Numbered from the stretch's first letter, positions 24,953-34,363 are shown. The stretch: DNA of 64,000 nt from Stenotrophomonas maltophilia (GCA_002363385.1 DEVL01000001.1:248001-312000); one strand, 5' to 3'. Program-made: numbers and translations. The notes: a model not told the origin generated them from the sequence alone.

Positions 24953-25330
24953 TCACCGCGGCGGCGCAGCCAACTCGCGCGCACTCAAATACCCGTCGCC
25001 ATTGGCGTCCTGCTTGTGGAACCGCTGGATCAGCGTCTGCCGCTGCTGCTCGCGCGTGATCGGCGGACCTTTGCCACCGGGCAGTTCATCGGCGCTGAGC
25101 ACGCCATCACCGTTGCGGTCCATGCGATCGAAGGCGTACAGCAGCCACTGCACGTACTCCTCCACGCTGACCCGGCCGTCGCCGTCGGTGTCCATGCGCT
25201 GCAGGTAGCTGCCCGTATCCGTGACCTGCGCCTGTGCCGTCGCGCCGAGCACGCCAACGGCCAGCGCCAGACACGCAAAACGCCGCACAAGGCGGCGTTT
25301 CGCGGAGACGTTCCCGGTCGGGAAGCGCAT
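24953..25330 (-). CDS. Secreted EF-hand protein
   Basis: A 125-residue protein with a signal peptide ending ATAQA and three EF-hand loops: DTDGDGRVSVEEY, DRNGDGVLSADEL and DANGDGYLSAREL, all with the acidic ligands for calcium. It is probably a periplasmic calcium sensor or buffer. The ATG at 25330 lies three bases after the desaturase stop. An alternative GTG at 25288 would give a shorter signal peptide starting MRRFACLAL. A terminator-like hairpin (25277-25300) lies inside the 5' end of this reading frame, so the true start and promoter are uncertain. Confidence 0.8.
   Translation of the reverse strand: MRFPTGNVSAKRRLVRRFACLALAVGVLGATAQAQVTDTGSYLQRMDTDGDGRVSVEEYVQWLLYAFDRMDRNGDGVLSADELPGGKGPPITREQQRQTLIQRFHKQDANGDGYLSARELAAPPR
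25277..25300 (-). terminator. Intrinsic terminator-like hairpin after the desaturase gene
   Basis: On the minus strand AAACGCCGC-CTTGT-GCGGCGTTT forms a 9-bp stem followed directly by T bases (TTTT in all). It starts 34 bases beyond the desaturase stop but sits inside the first codons of the EF-hand gene, and the possible GTG start of that gene lies at its loop. Confidence 0.55.
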
Positions 25331-25333
25331 TGA

Positions 25334-26536
25334 TCAGTGCGCCGTCAGTGCGTAGCCCTTCAGGCGCGCGGCGTAGTTCTGCAGCGCGGCGATGCCACTG
25401 GCTTCCGCTTCATGGCACCACGCCTGCAGCAGCTTCAAGCGCTCGGCGGCGTCATTGCCACGCGCTTCCAGCAGGGCCGCCAGACGCGCGCGGTGTTCCA
25501 CCAGCACGCGGATGCGCGGGCGCTGTTCGACCCACGTGCTGAGCTGGGCGCGGCAATCCGGCTTGAGCCAGCGGCCGTCGTTGACCAGGCCGCGGCGCAT
25601 GCGGCGCGGCAACAGCTTGCGCAGCTTGGCGCCCGCCATCGCGGCCTCTTCGCGCAGGGCCGGCACGAATACGTTGCGCTGGTAGTCGGTCATCGCCTGG
25701 AAGCGGTGCGACAGCAGGGCCTTGAGGGTTTCCGCATCCGGCACGGCAATGTTCGGGCGCACGTCCATGCTCGGCGCGACACGCAACACCTTGGCCAGAC
25801 GCACTGCCTGCAGGCCGCGGATCACCGCCCAGCCGATATCGAACTCCCAGCGGCGCATGGAGAAGCGCGCCGAGCTCGGGAAGGCATGGTGGTTGTTGTG
25901 CAGCTCTTCACCGCCCACCCAGAACGCCCACGGCGTCAGATTGGTGGAGGTATCGGCCGATTCGAAGTTGCGGTAGCCCCACCAGTGGCCCAGGCCATTG
26001 ATGACGCCGGCGGCCCAGAACGGGATCCAGGCCATCTGGATGGCCCACAGCGCCACGCCGGGCAGGCCGAACAGCACGCTGTTGATGACCAGCAGTGCGA
26101 CCGGGCCAAGATTGGCGTGCGGGGTGTACAGGTGGCGCTCGATCCAGTCATCCGGAGCGCCGCGGCCGTACTGCTCGATATCCGCGCGCATCTCGCGGGC
26201 CTCGCGGTACAGCTCCACGCCCCGCCAGAACACCATGCCGATGCCCTTGGTCACCGGGCTGTGCGGGTCTTCATCGGTTTCCACCTTGGCGTGGTGCTTG
26301 CGATGGATCGCCACCCACTCCTTGGTGATCATGGAGGTGGTGAGCCAGGTCCAGAACCGGAAGAAGTGCGCGATCACCGGGTGGAAATCCACCCCGCGGT
26401 GCGCCTGGCTGCGGTGCAGATACAGGGTCACGGCGAAGATGGTCAGCTGGGTGAACACCAGCAGCACCAGGCCCATGCCCCACCAGCCGAGGCCGACGAC
26501 ACCGCCGGTCAGGAAGTTGAGGAGCGTATCGAACAT
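25334..26536 (-). CDS. Membrane fatty-acid (acyl-CoA) desaturase
   Basis: A 400-residue integral membrane di-iron desaturase that would introduce a double bond, probably delta-9, into saturated acyl chains. The three histidine boxes are present: HRSQAHRG (residues about 41-48), HRKHH (about 79-83) and HNNHHAFPSSARF (about 218-230). Several hydrophobic spans lie between them. The C-terminal 100 residues are helical and charged, longer than the plain SCD-like core. It could also be called a DesA-type enzyme; exact substrate and position cannot be read. Confidence 0.92.
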   Translation of the reverse strand: MFDTLLNFLTGGVVGLGWWGMGLVLLVFTQLTIFAVTLYLHRSQAHRGVDFHPVIAHFFRFWTWLTTSMITKEWVAIHRKHHAKVETDEDPHSPVTKGIGMVFWRGVELYREAREMRADIEQYGRGAPDDWIERHLYTPHANLGPVALLVINSVLFGLPGVALWAIQMAWIPFWAAGVINGLGHWWGYRNFESADTSTNLTPWAFWVGGEELHNNHHAFPSSARFSMRRWEFDIGWAVIRGLQAVRLAKVLRVAPSMDVRPNIAVPDAETLKALLSHRFQAMTDYQRNVFVPALREEAAMAGAKLRKLLPRRMRRGLVNDGRWLKPDCRAQLSTWVEQRPRIRVLVEHRARLAALLEARGNDAAERLKLLQAWCHEAEASGIAALQNYAARLKGYALTAH

Positions 26537-26686
26537 CGCAGGACTCCGGGCCGCAGTCGGCCGTCAAGGAAACAGGGATACCTCCAGACATGATGGGGCC
26601 AGACGTTGCAAACTTCATCCCTTCGATGCCATTTTTGCGCAGTCATTCAGTTCTCCCCTTACCTTCGTGAGCATGCCCCCGCATTC

Positions 26687-27517
26687 ATGACAGTCGCAGC
26701 CTCGCCGGCGGTGCCGGCCTCCCCCGTCCCCCTGATCGAGCTCGACCGCGCCTGCGTCATCCGCGGCCAGGTCCGGGTCCTGCACGATCTCAGCCTGCGC
26801 ATCGAACAGGGCCAGCACACCGCCCTGCTCGGCCCCAATGGCTGCGGCAAGTCGTCCTTCATCAAGCTGATCACCCGCGAGCTGTATCCGCTGGCGCACG
26901 GTGATGGCACGGTGGCGGTGCGCGTGCTCGGCCAGAACCGCTGGCAGGTGGACCGGCTGCGTTCGCAGCTGGGCATCGTCACCGGGGACCTGAGCAGCAA
27001 CCTCTCCGACATGCCCGGGCTGACCGTGGAAGAGGCCGTGCTGACCGGCTTCTTCGCCAGCTTCGTGGTGCCGGCCTTCCGCGAGGTGAGCCCGGAGATG
27101 CGCGAGCGCGCGCGCGAAACCCTGGCGATGACCGGTGCCCTGCCCCTGCTGCAGCGCGGCTATGCCGAACTCTCGGCCGGGGAAACGCGTCGCGTGCTGA
27201 TCGCCCGGGCGCTGGTGAACCGGCCGCAGGCCCTGCTGCTGGATGAACCCTCCACCGGGCTGGACCTGATCGCCCGCGAGCAGCTGATCGCCACCATGCG
27301 CGAGCTCGCCCGCCAGGGCATCACCCTGGTGCTGGTGACCCACCACATCGAGGAGATCATTCCCGAGATCGAGCGGGTGGTGATGCTGCGCGGCGGCAAG
27401 ATCCTCGCCGATGGCCCGCGTGCGGAGCTGCTGCGCGATGCACCGTTGTCCGAGCTGTTCGGCGGCCCGATCCACGTGGTGGATCAGGCCGGCCGGTTGA
27501 GTGCGTTCGCAGGTTAG
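26687..27517 (+). CDS. ABC transporter ATP-binding protein
   Basis: The 276-residue protein is one complete ABC ATPase: Walker A GPNGCGKSS at 49-57, Q-loop region GIVTGDLSS, signature LSAGE at 162-166, Walker B LLLDEPS at 183-189 and the switch histidine in LVTHHIEEI. I start at the ATG at 26687; an in-frame stretch upstream to 26606 looks non-coding. No permease gene adjoins it, so it may work with a membrane partner encoded elsewhere or, like the ModF/YbiT-type proteins, in another role. It diverges from the desaturase gene. Confidence 0.88.
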   Translation: MTVAASPAVPASPVPLIELDRACVIRGQVRVLHDLSLRIEQGQHTALLGPNGCGKSSFIKLITRELYPLAHGDGTVAVRVLGQNRWQVDRLRSQLGIVTGDLSSNLSDMPGLTVEEAVLTGFFASFVVPAFREVSPEMRERARETLAMTGALPLLQRGYAELSAGETRRVLIARALVNRPQALLLDEPSTGLDLIAREQLIATMRELARQGITLVLVTHHIEEIIPEIERVVMLRGGKILADGPRAELLRDAPLSELFGGPIHVVDQAGRLSAFAG

Positions 27518-27527
27518 CTCACGCAGC

Positions 27528-28736
27528 CTAGAACCGCACCGCCACCGCACGTGATTCGATCGGTGCCATCCGGCTCTGGTCCTGCAACTGCAGGTCACGC
27601 ACTTCGAACGGAGCGGCATAGCCACGCGGCAGCGCCACGCTGGCGAACGGCAGGCGCAGCTCACCCGCCCCTGCCGTCGCGAACCACGCCGCACTGTGTG
27701 CCTGCGCTACTGGCCGCAGCGTCCCGTCGGGGCCGGTGGCATACAGCGTGCCGCGCGCCTCGTAGCGGCCGGGCGCACCGATCTGCAGCGGCAGGCGCAG
27801 CTCGCGGCGGCTGGCATCCGCCTCGACCTGGCCTTGGAAGCGCGCCGTGGCCTGCGCCACCGCGAACGCCACCTTGGCATCGCGCTGCACCCCGTCGGCA
27901 CTGACGAAGGCCTGCAGTTCCCACAGCCCCTGCGCGGTGCCGATGTCCTGCGGCACCGTCACCTGTGCACGCAGACCGTCGTTGCCGGCCACCAGCGGCA
28001 CCGGCCAGCTGCGGCCATCGGGCGCCACCAGCAGGGCCTCGCCCACGGCCGGCAGCGGCCGCGCACTGACACGGCCAAGCTGCGCCGCTGCAGCGCCGCC
28101 GTCGTTGACCAGGCGCGCGCTCAACGTGAGCGTGCCACCGGCGAGCACCCGTTCGCTGCTCGCCTGCAGCTGCAGCGCGATCGGGCTGTTGGGTTCGAGC
28201 ACCTGCACCACATAGCGGCCTTGGGCCTGCGTGCTCTGCAGACGGTAATTGCCCGCCGCCGCCGTGGTGCCCGTGCGGACCATGGCCGTGCCCGGGCCAA
28301 CCGCCATGCCGGCCGCGCGCAGTTGCTGGTCATCGACCCCCTTGGCCACCGCCAGCGCGCCGGCCGGGTCACGCACCTGCCATTGGGTGGTATCCAGCGC
28401 ACGCGCGCCCTGCACCGGGCTGAGCTGGATCACCGCGTCGGGTGCGGTCAGCGGCAACACCAGGCCCTGCTGCAGCGCCGACGCGCCCACCATCTCCCAG
28501 TAACTGCGGCTGCTGGCCATGAAGGCCGGCGTAAGGGTCAGCGCCTGGGTCGGATCCAGCGCCCAGGCAAAGCTCAACGGTGCCTGCTCCACCGGTCCGG
28601 CCGGCAAGGGCGCACGCTCCACCGCGCGTGGCACCTGGTCGCTGGCGCGGGCGGCCAGCAGCGGTTGTGCTGCCTGCAATGGCAGGGCTGCCAGGGCGGC
28701 GAGCAGGGCCACCGCGATCGTCGTCTGTCGCATCAT
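27528..28736 (-). CDS. Secreted DUF4785-like protein
   Basis: A 402-residue protein with a clear signal peptide (MMRQTTIAVALLAALAALPLQA). The mature part is mostly beta-strand: an N-terminal domain to about residue 160, then Ig-like sandwiches such as IALQLQASSERVLAGGTLTLSARLVNDGG and YEARGTLYATGPDG. I think it belongs to the DUF4785 group, from general resemblance rather than a search. It starts 11 bases downstream of the lipase-like gene on the same strand, so the two are likely made and exported together; it might aid that hydrolase. Confidence 0.7.
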   Translation of the reverse strand: MMRQTTIAVALLAALAALPLQAAQPLLAARASDQVPRAVERAPLPAGPVEQAPLSFAWALDPTQALTLTPAFMASSRSYWEMVGASALQQGLVLPLTAPDAVIQLSPVQGARALDTTQWQVRDPAGALAVAKGVDDQQLRAAGMAVGPGTAMVRTGTTAAAGNYRLQSTQAQGRYVVQVLEPNSPIALQLQASSERVLAGGTLTLSARLVNDGGAAAAQLGRVSARPLPAVGEALLVAPDGRSWPVPLVAGNDGLRAQVTVPQDIGTAQGLWELQAFVSADGVQRDAKVAFAVAQATARFQGQVEADASRRELRLPLQIGAPGRYEARGTLYATGPDGTLRPVAQAHSAAWFATAGAGELRLPFASVALPRGYAAPFEVRDLQLQDQSRMAPIESRAVAVRF

Positions 28737-28747
28737 CAGGGGGCTCC

Positions 28748-29629
28748 TCACAGGGTCAGGTCGTTGCGCAGGATCGTGCCCAGGCCGAAGCACTCGCGCC
28801 GGCTCTGGTTGTGGCTGAGTGGCTCGGCGCCGTTGGTGCGCTGTTTGTCGGTGAACCAGGCGGTGCCGGCCGCCTTCTGGCTGCTGCACTCCAGGAAGCC
28901 GTCCGAGCAGCTGTTCAACCAGTTCTGGGTGAACTCCAGGCCCACGTTCTGCGCATAGCCACCGCAGTAGCTGTTGCTGTCCCACACCGCCGATTCCACA
29001 TCCGAGCCGACCACCGCGCGGAACGGCTTGGGCAACGCAGGGCGGCCGGCCGTGCCGTACAGGTTCTGGGCGTTGTAGGTGGCCATGTGGCCCACCTGCT
29101 GCTGGCGCACGGCATCGCTCTTGTAGCCCAGCAGCCAGCCCACCGAGCTTTCGAACACGTTGCCGTTGAGCACCGCATCGGCCAGCGGCGTGCCGGCCGA
29201 GGACGGCGCCAGTGCGGTGACCTTGCTGACCGTCTGGATGATCTTCGGATAACGGCTGTCATAGGTGGGGTTGGAGAGGATCCAGCGCACCACGTTGCCG
29301 CCGTTGGAATGGGTGATCACCACCAGCTTGGTGATGCCGCGGCTGTTGATGAAGCTGGTCAGCTGCCCGGCCAGGCAGCCGGCCGCGTCAGGCTTCCACA
29401 TGTACTGCTCGAAATCGCAGTTGATGACGGTGTAGTTGCTGCTGTTGGGCAAGCCCTGGCGCACCGTATCGATGATGCCCGGCTGCCAGTAGTCCGCGCG
29501 CGCATCGGTCTGTTTGCCGGTGCCATGCACGAACGCCACCCCCACTACATCGGCCGCGTGCACACTCGCGCACGCCAGCATCAGACCCAGGGCGAGACCG
29601 CCACCCCACCTTCCCGCGTTGCTTCGCAT
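28748..29629 (-). CDS. Secreted lipase-like alpha/beta hydrolase
   Basis: A 293-residue protein starting at the ATG at 29629, with GGAG eight bases upstream. A signal peptide ends at SVHA. The mature protein opens with VVGVAFVHGTGKQ (oxyanion region) and has the nucleophile elbow THSNGG at 106-111, Ser108, in place of the more common GXSXG. The C-terminal part holds several cysteines (NSYCGGYAQ, NSCSDGFLECSS), consistent with export and disulfides. Substrate is unknown; a lipase or esterase is most likely. Confidence 0.82.
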   Translation of the reverse strand: MRSNAGRWGGGLALGLMLACASVHAADVVGVAFVHGTGKQTDARADYWQPGIIDTVRQGLPNSSNYTVINCDFEQYMWKPDAAGCLAGQLTSFINSRGITKLVVITHSNGGNVVRWILSNPTYDSRYPKIIQTVSKVTALAPSSAGTPLADAVLNGNVFESSVGWLLGYKSDAVRQQQVGHMATYNAQNLYGTAGRPALPKPFRAVVGSDVESAVWDSNSYCGGYAQNVGLEFTQNWLNSCSDGFLECSSQKAAGTAWFTDKQRTNGAEPLSHNQSRRECFGLGTILRNDLTL

Positions 29630-29885
29630 CCGCTGTCTCCTTGCAGGTGATCCCCCTGATGACCGGCGCTGCCGCGTTGCCATGGGGTACATCTATCCAT
29701 GGAGATATGACGAACGATGGCGCCTACGATGACGCTATGTCGTGCGACCCACGAAATCCGTGAACCAGTCGCGGGTTTCCGTCATCCGGGGCACGGCCAT
29801 GCCGGATCTGGCCGGATGACGAACGGCCACTGTCGTTGCCGGAGGAAGCTGCGATCATGCGGCTCTCCCTTTTCGAGACCTGCCG

Positions 29886-30734
29886 ATGTCGTCGTTCATG
29901 CGCTCCGCTGCCGTTCGCCCGATGCTGGTGACCGCCCTGCTCGCCGCCCTCGCCGGCTGTTCGTCAACGACCGCACCGCGCACCACGGCGGTGGAAGCCT
30001 CGGTCACCACCAAGGCGGTCGGCTACCTGCAGAGCACGGCCGTGCCGGACAGCCTGGCACTGGTACCGGCACCGCCGGCGGCCGGTTCGGCCGGCGTCGC
30101 ACTGGACGAACAGGTCAGCCGTGAAGCCCGTGCCCTGCGCGGCAGCCCCCGCTTCGAGCAGGCACACCGCGACGCCGAACTCGCCTTCCCGGCCGGCGCC
30201 AACCAGTTCTCGTGCGCGATCGATGTCGAGGTGGATGCGGTGAAGACGCCGGCCCTGTACCGCCTGCTCGAGCGCAGCCGGATCGATGCCAGCGCGGCCA
30301 CCCGCACGGCGAAGAAGCACTATCAGCGCGCGCGGCCGTTCATGGTCAATGGTGAGCCCACCTGCTCGCCGGAAGACGAGCAGGACCTGCGCGGCAACGG
30401 CTCATATCCGTCCGGCCACACCTCGATCGGTTGGGCCTGGGCCCTGATCCTCTCGGAAATCGCCCCGGACCGCGCCGATGCGATCCAGGCGCGCGGCCGC
30501 AACTACGGCGAGAGCCGCCTGGTCTGCAACGTGCATTGGCAGAGCGACATCCTGGAAGGCCGCTTCATGGGCGCTGCCGCCGTGGCACGCCTGCATGACA
30601 ACGCCGCGTTCAACAGCGACCTGCTGGCGGCACGCAAGGAGATCGTGGCGGCGCGCAGGGCGGGTCTGCATTCGGCACGGGATTGTGCGGCTGAAGAAGC
30701 GGTGTTGAAGGTGCGGCCGGCGAGCGCGTTGTAA
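29886..30734 (+). CDS. Class A acid phosphatase, PAP2 family lipoprotein
   Basis: The 282-residue protein carries the three PAP2 phosphatase blocks: KKHYQRARPF (ending near 152), GSYPSGHTS at 172-180 and SR...H217...D221 in ESRLVCNVHWQSD. This is the pattern of bacterial class A non-specific acid phosphatases. The signal peptide ends LAGC with Cys25, so it should be a lipoprotein rather than a free periplasmic enzyme. A strong terminator follows the gene. Confidence 0.93.
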   Translation: MSSFMRSAAVRPMLVTALLAALAGCSSTTAPRTTAVEASVTTKAVGYLQSTAVPDSLALVPAPPAAGSAGVALDEQVSREARALRGSPRFEQAHRDAELAFPAGANQFSCAIDVEVDAVKTPALYRLLERSRIDASAATRTAKKHYQRARPFMVNGEPTCSPEDEQDLRGNGSYPSGHTSIGWAWALILSEIAPDRADAIQARGRNYGESRLVCNVHWQSDILEGRFMGAAAVARLHDNAAFNSDLLAARKEIVAARRAGLHSARDCAAEEAVLKVRPASAL

Positions 30735-30777
30735 GGCGGCACTAACTGCAGCGGCAACGTTGGATGACTTGAACGGC

Positions 30778-30813
30778 AAACGGCGCGGATTTCTCCGCGC
30801 CGTTTTCGTTTTT
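30778..30813 (+). terminator. Strong intrinsic terminator after the acid phosphatase gene
   Basis: Stem ACGGCGCGGA/TCCGCGCCGT with loop TTTC, then TTTCGTTTTT. It lies 44 bases after the stop and is the clearest rho-independent terminator in the window. Confidence 0.88.
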
Positions 30814-30817
30814 CAAC

Positions 30818-30842
30818 GTGCCCACCCACGGTGGGCACCTAC
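30818..30842 (-). repeat. SMAG-like palindromic repeat, GTGCCCACC subtype
   Basis: GTGCCCACCCACGGTGGGCA followed by CCTAC: an inverted repeat with terminal CTAC, between the terminator of the acid phosphatase and the end of the TonB-dependent receptor gene. Confidence 0.65.
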
Positions 30843-30855
30843 CGCATGACGTGGA

Positions 30856-33123
30856 TCAGAACTTCGCGGTGAACTCCAGACCGAACGTGCGTGGCTCGTT
30901 GAGGAAGCCGGTCAGGTTGTTGAAGTCGATCGCGCCGACCACGCGGACCTGGTCGGTCAGGTTGCGGCCGTACACGGCGACATCGTACTGGCCGTAGTCC
31001 CAGTTGTAGCCCAGGCGCAGGCCCCCTTCCAGCGAGGAGCGGCTGCGGAACTCCGGCGACTCGTACAGGAAGAAGTTCACTTCGCTGCGGTAGGCCCAGT
31101 CGGTGTAGACGTAGAACTCGCTGGCATCGTTGACCGGGAAGCCGGCGCGCAACGTCAGGTTGTGGATCCACTTCGGCGCCTGCGGCAGCGGGTTGCCGTT
31201 GACCAGCGCGTAGGTGCCGCCATCGATGACCGTGGTCGGGTCGGTGATGGTGCAGCCGCCGCCACAGATCGCCACCGCCAGATCCTTGTCCTTGATCTCG
31301 GTGTCGTTGTAGCTGCTGCCCAGGGTCAGCAGGACGTGGTCGGTCAGGTAGGCTTCGAAGTCGAGCTCGGCGCCCTGGCCCAGGGTCTTGTCGGCATTGA
31401 GCAGGGTCGCGGTGTTGTTGCTGCCGCCCACGGCGATCAGCTGCTGGCCGTCGACGTTATAACGGAACACGTTGAAGCCCAGGCGTGCGCGGCGGTCAAA
31501 CAGGTCGGCCTTGATGCCGGCCTCGTACGAGATCACCTTCTCCGAATCGGCCTGCGAGACGCCACCGAAGGCCAGGCGGCCCTGGATCGACGGCGCGCGG
31601 AAGCCCTTGGCCACGCGGGCATACGCGTTGAGGTTGTCGGTGATCTGGTAGACACCGCTCAGGTCCCAGCTGACGTCGTTGACGTCGGTCCTGGCGATGT
31701 ACGGGCCGCTGACCGGGGTGCCGAACGGCACGGCCTGCAGCACGCTGGCGCTGAAGTCCTTCTTGTCCTGCGTGTAGCGCACGCCACCGCGCAGCTTGAA
31801 GCGCTCGGTCACGTCGAAATCGCCGGAGGCGAACGCGGCCCACGCCTTGTTGCGCTGCTGCTGCACGGCGTGACCGGTCTGCGGATTGCCCGGGGTCAGC
31901 GAGTCGTAGTTGAAGCTGTCGATGGTGACGTCTTCATCGAAGTAGAACACGCCGGCCTGCCAGTCGAAGCGGCCCCACTCATTGGATTCCACGCGGAATT
32001 CCTGGGTCCACTGGCGGTGGTGCGGCAGGCCGTCAGCCGATTCGGACGCGAACGGGATGTTGCCCGGGCCGTAGTTGCCGGCGCCCAGGAAGCTGGCACC
32101 GTAGCCACCGTCGATGTCGCCGTGGTTCAGCGACTCGGCGGTCTCGTAGCCGGTGATCGAGTGCAGGGTCACGCGGCCCAGATCCCACTTCAGGCGCGCG
32201 CTGCCGCCCCAGGTTTCCAGGTCGGAGAAGTTCTGGCCATCGGTGGAGACTTCATCGCGGTCGAAGTTCTCGACCAGCTGGTTGGTGCCCGGCTTGAGGA
32301 TGTTGGCGCGGAACAGGCGCGCGGTGCCGTTGAGCTTGCGCTTGTGCAGGTTGAACAGCGCTTCGACGTCATCGCCTTCGTACAGGAACTGCACGCGGGC
32401 GGCGGCTTCGTCATACCCCTCGAAGCCCTGCGCCGGGGCGCCCTGGCGGGTGTTGGTGACCCAGTCGTCGCGGCGCTGGTACAGCGCGGACACGCGCGCC
32501 GACCAGCGGTCGGTCAGCGGGCCGCCGTAGGCGCCCTGCGTGTTCCAGGTGTTGTAGCTGCCGTAGGCGACCTTGATGTAACCGTCGGCATCCTGCGAGG
32601 GACGCGCCGAATCGAACTTCACCACGCCCGCCGGGGTGTTGCGGCCGAACAGCGTGCCCTGCGGGCCACGCAGCACTTCCACACCGGCCAGGTCGAACAG
32701 CGGAAAGCCCTTCAGCAGCGGGCTTTCCTGCACCACATCGTCATACACCAGCGAGACCGGCTGCGAGGCATTGAGGTCGAAATCGGTGTTGCCCAGCCCG
32801 CGGATGTAGAAACGCGGGAAAGCACGACCGTAGGACGATTCAATGTTCAGGCTCGGCACACGCGCCGACAGGAAGCGGATGTCATCACCAGCCGAACCGA
32901 GCACGTCGAGCTTTTCACCCTGGATGGCCGAGATCGAGACCGGCACGTCCTTGGCGTTTTCGACGCGGCGTTGCGCCGTCACCTGCAGCGTATCGAGGGC
33001 CACCGGATCCTTGGTGACGGGGGCGTCCTGGGCTGCGGCCGTCAATGGCAGCAGGGCGGCAAGGGCGACAACGAGCGGGTGCACGGACGGGAAACGGCCG
33101 TGGGCAGTGCGGTTCGGGAACAT
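30856..33123 (-). CDS. TonB-dependent outer-membrane receptor
   Basis: A 755-residue receptor: signal peptide ending LTAAAQ, plug domain with VPVSISAIQGEKLDVL, FYIRGLGNTDFDL and GVEVLRGPQGTLFGRNTPAGVV, then a 22-strand type barrel ending in FGLEFTAKF with a terminal Phe. I use the ATG at 33123; the in-frame stretch before it is poor. Ligand cannot be read. It lies apart from the pectin genes, next to a patatin gene that diverges from it, and no LacI-type operator of the kind seen later is present. A siderophore or other small ligand is possible. Confidence 0.92.
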   Translation of the reverse strand: MFPNRTAHGRFPSVHPLVVALAALLPLTAAAQDAPVTKDPVALDTLQVTAQRRVENAKDVPVSISAIQGEKLDVLGSAGDDIRFLSARVPSLNIESSYGRAFPRFYIRGLGNTDFDLNASQPVSLVYDDVVQESPLLKGFPLFDLAGVEVLRGPQGTLFGRNTPAGVVKFDSARPSQDADGYIKVAYGSYNTWNTQGAYGGPLTDRWSARVSALYQRRDDWVTNTRQGAPAQGFEGYDEAAARVQFLYEGDDVEALFNLHKRKLNGTARLFRANILKPGTNQLVENFDRDEVSTDGQNFSDLETWGGSARLKWDLGRVTLHSITGYETAESLNHGDIDGGYGASFLGAGNYGPGNIPFASESADGLPHHRQWTQEFRVESNEWGRFDWQAGVFYFDEDVTIDSFNYDSLTPGNPQTGHAVQQQRNKAWAAFASGDFDVTERFKLRGGVRYTQDKKDFSASVLQAVPFGTPVSGPYIARTDVNDVSWDLSGVYQITDNLNAYARVAKGFRAPSIQGRLAFGGVSQADSEKVISYEAGIKADLFDRRARLGFNVFRYNVDGQQLIAVGGSNNTATLLNADKTLGQGAELDFEAYLTDHVLLTLGSSYNDTEIKDKDLAVAICGGGCTITDPTTVIDGGTYALVNGNPLPQAPKWIHNLTLRAGFPVNDASEFYVYTDWAYRSEVNFFLYESPEFRSRSSLEGGLRLGYNWDYGQYDVAVYGRNLTDQVRVVGAIDFNNLTGFLNEPRTFGLEFTAKF

Positions 33124-33363
33124 GGCGTTTAGGCTGTGTTGGGAGGGGTGGTGGACCGGCGCTACCAGACAATTGTTGCAGTACAGCAACAGAGCCGCAA
33201 ACAACCGCTATTCATTACCTCCATCCAGGAGCGCACGTTGTGACGGCGGTCGCGACCCGGCATCCCCGGTCGCGGCCTGAATGCCCTGCCCCACTGTCCC
33301 GACGGTCCCGACAACGCTTCGGTATGCTGGCGGCCCTTGATGCCCATTCACGTTGCCACGCCG

Positions 33364-34359
33364 ATGACCTTACTGCGCCGTACCCGCCTGACGCTGTCCG
33401 TTGCCCTGCTCGGCCTGCTGGCCGGCTGCGGCGGTGATCCCGTGCGCCCGACTCCCCCGCCCGCAGCCATTCCGGTGACCCCGGCCAAGCCGGTCAAGAT
33501 CGGCATCGCGCTCGGCGGCGGCGCAGCCAAGGGCTTCGCCCATATCGGTGTGATCAAGATGCTGGAGGCCAACGGCTTCGAGCCGGTGGTGGTGTCCGGC
33601 ACCAGCGCCGGCAGTGTGGTCGGCGCGCTGTATGCCAGCGGCATGGACGCGTTCCAGATGCAGTCCAAGGCGGTAGCCCTGGATGAAGCCAGCATCCGCG
33701 ACGTGCGTCTGTTCTCCGGTGGCCTGGTTCAGGGCCAGAAGCTGCAGGATTACGTCAACGCACAGGTCGACAACCGCCCCGCCGAAAAGCTGAGCAAGCC
33801 CTTCGCTGCGGTCGCTACCCAATTGGAAACCGGCGAGCGCACCGTGTTCGTGCGCGGCAACGTCGGCCAGGCGGTGCGCGCCTCCAGCAGCATCCCCGGT
33901 GTGTTCGAGCCGGTGAAGATCGGCAAGTACAACTACATTGACGGCGGCGTGGTCAGCCCGGTGCCGGTCGATGCGGCGCGCCAGCTCGGCGCGGACATCG
34001 TGATCGCCGTGGACATCTCCAGCAAGGCCAGCGGCAAGGCGCCGACCGGCATGCTCGGCATCGTCAACCAGTCGATCTCGATCATGGGCCAGCGCCTGGG
34101 CGAGCAGGAACTGGCGCGCGCGGACGTGATCATCCGGCCGAAGGTGCTGGACATCGGCGCCGCCGATTTCGGCCAGCGCAACAACGCGATCCTGGAAGGC
34201 GAGAAGGCTGCGATGGCGGCGATGCCGCAGATCCGCGCCAAGGTCCAGCAGCTGCAGAAGGCACGCGCCGCCGCGCTTGCCCCGCCGCCGCCCAAGCCCA
34301 AGTGCGATGAGCCTTCGCGCGTGGGCAGGCTGATGGGACGCAAGGAAAAGTGCGTGTAA
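33364..34359 (+). CDS. Patatin-like phospholipase lipoprotein (RssA-like)
   Basis: The 331-residue product has a lipoprotein signal ending LLAGC (Cys22) and a patatin domain: GGGAAKGFAHIG (oxyanion loop, 51-62), GTSAG with the nucleophile Ser81, and the catalytic aspartate in DGGVV near 193. This serine-aspartate dyad cleaves acyl chains from lipids. The C-terminal 30 residues include a proline-rich stretch and a lysine-rich end. The ATG at 33364 is preferred; one at 33340 is possible. TATGCT at 33323-33328 is a likely -10. Confidence 0.92.
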   Translation: MTLLRRTRLTLSVALLGLLAGCGGDPVRPTPPPAAIPVTPAKPVKIGIALGGGAAKGFAHIGVIKMLEANGFEPVVVSGTSAGSVVGALYASGMDAFQMQSKAVALDEASIRDVRLFSGGLVQGQKLQDYVNAQVDNRPAEKLSKPFAAVATQLETGERTVFVRGNVGQAVRASSSIPGVFEPVKIGKYNYIDGGVVSPVPVDAARQLGADIVIAVDISSKASGKAPTGMLGIVNQSISIMGQRLGEQELARADVIIRPKVLDIGAADFGQRNNAILEGEKAAMAAMPQIRAKVQQLQKARAAALAPPPPKPKCDEPSRVGRLMGRKEKCV

Positions 34360-34363
34360 TCCG

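Noticed and set aside
33175..33190. GTTGC-N6-GCAAC dyad before the TonB receptor at 30856-33123
   Set aside because: Arms of only five bases and no second copy in the window; too weak to list as an operator.
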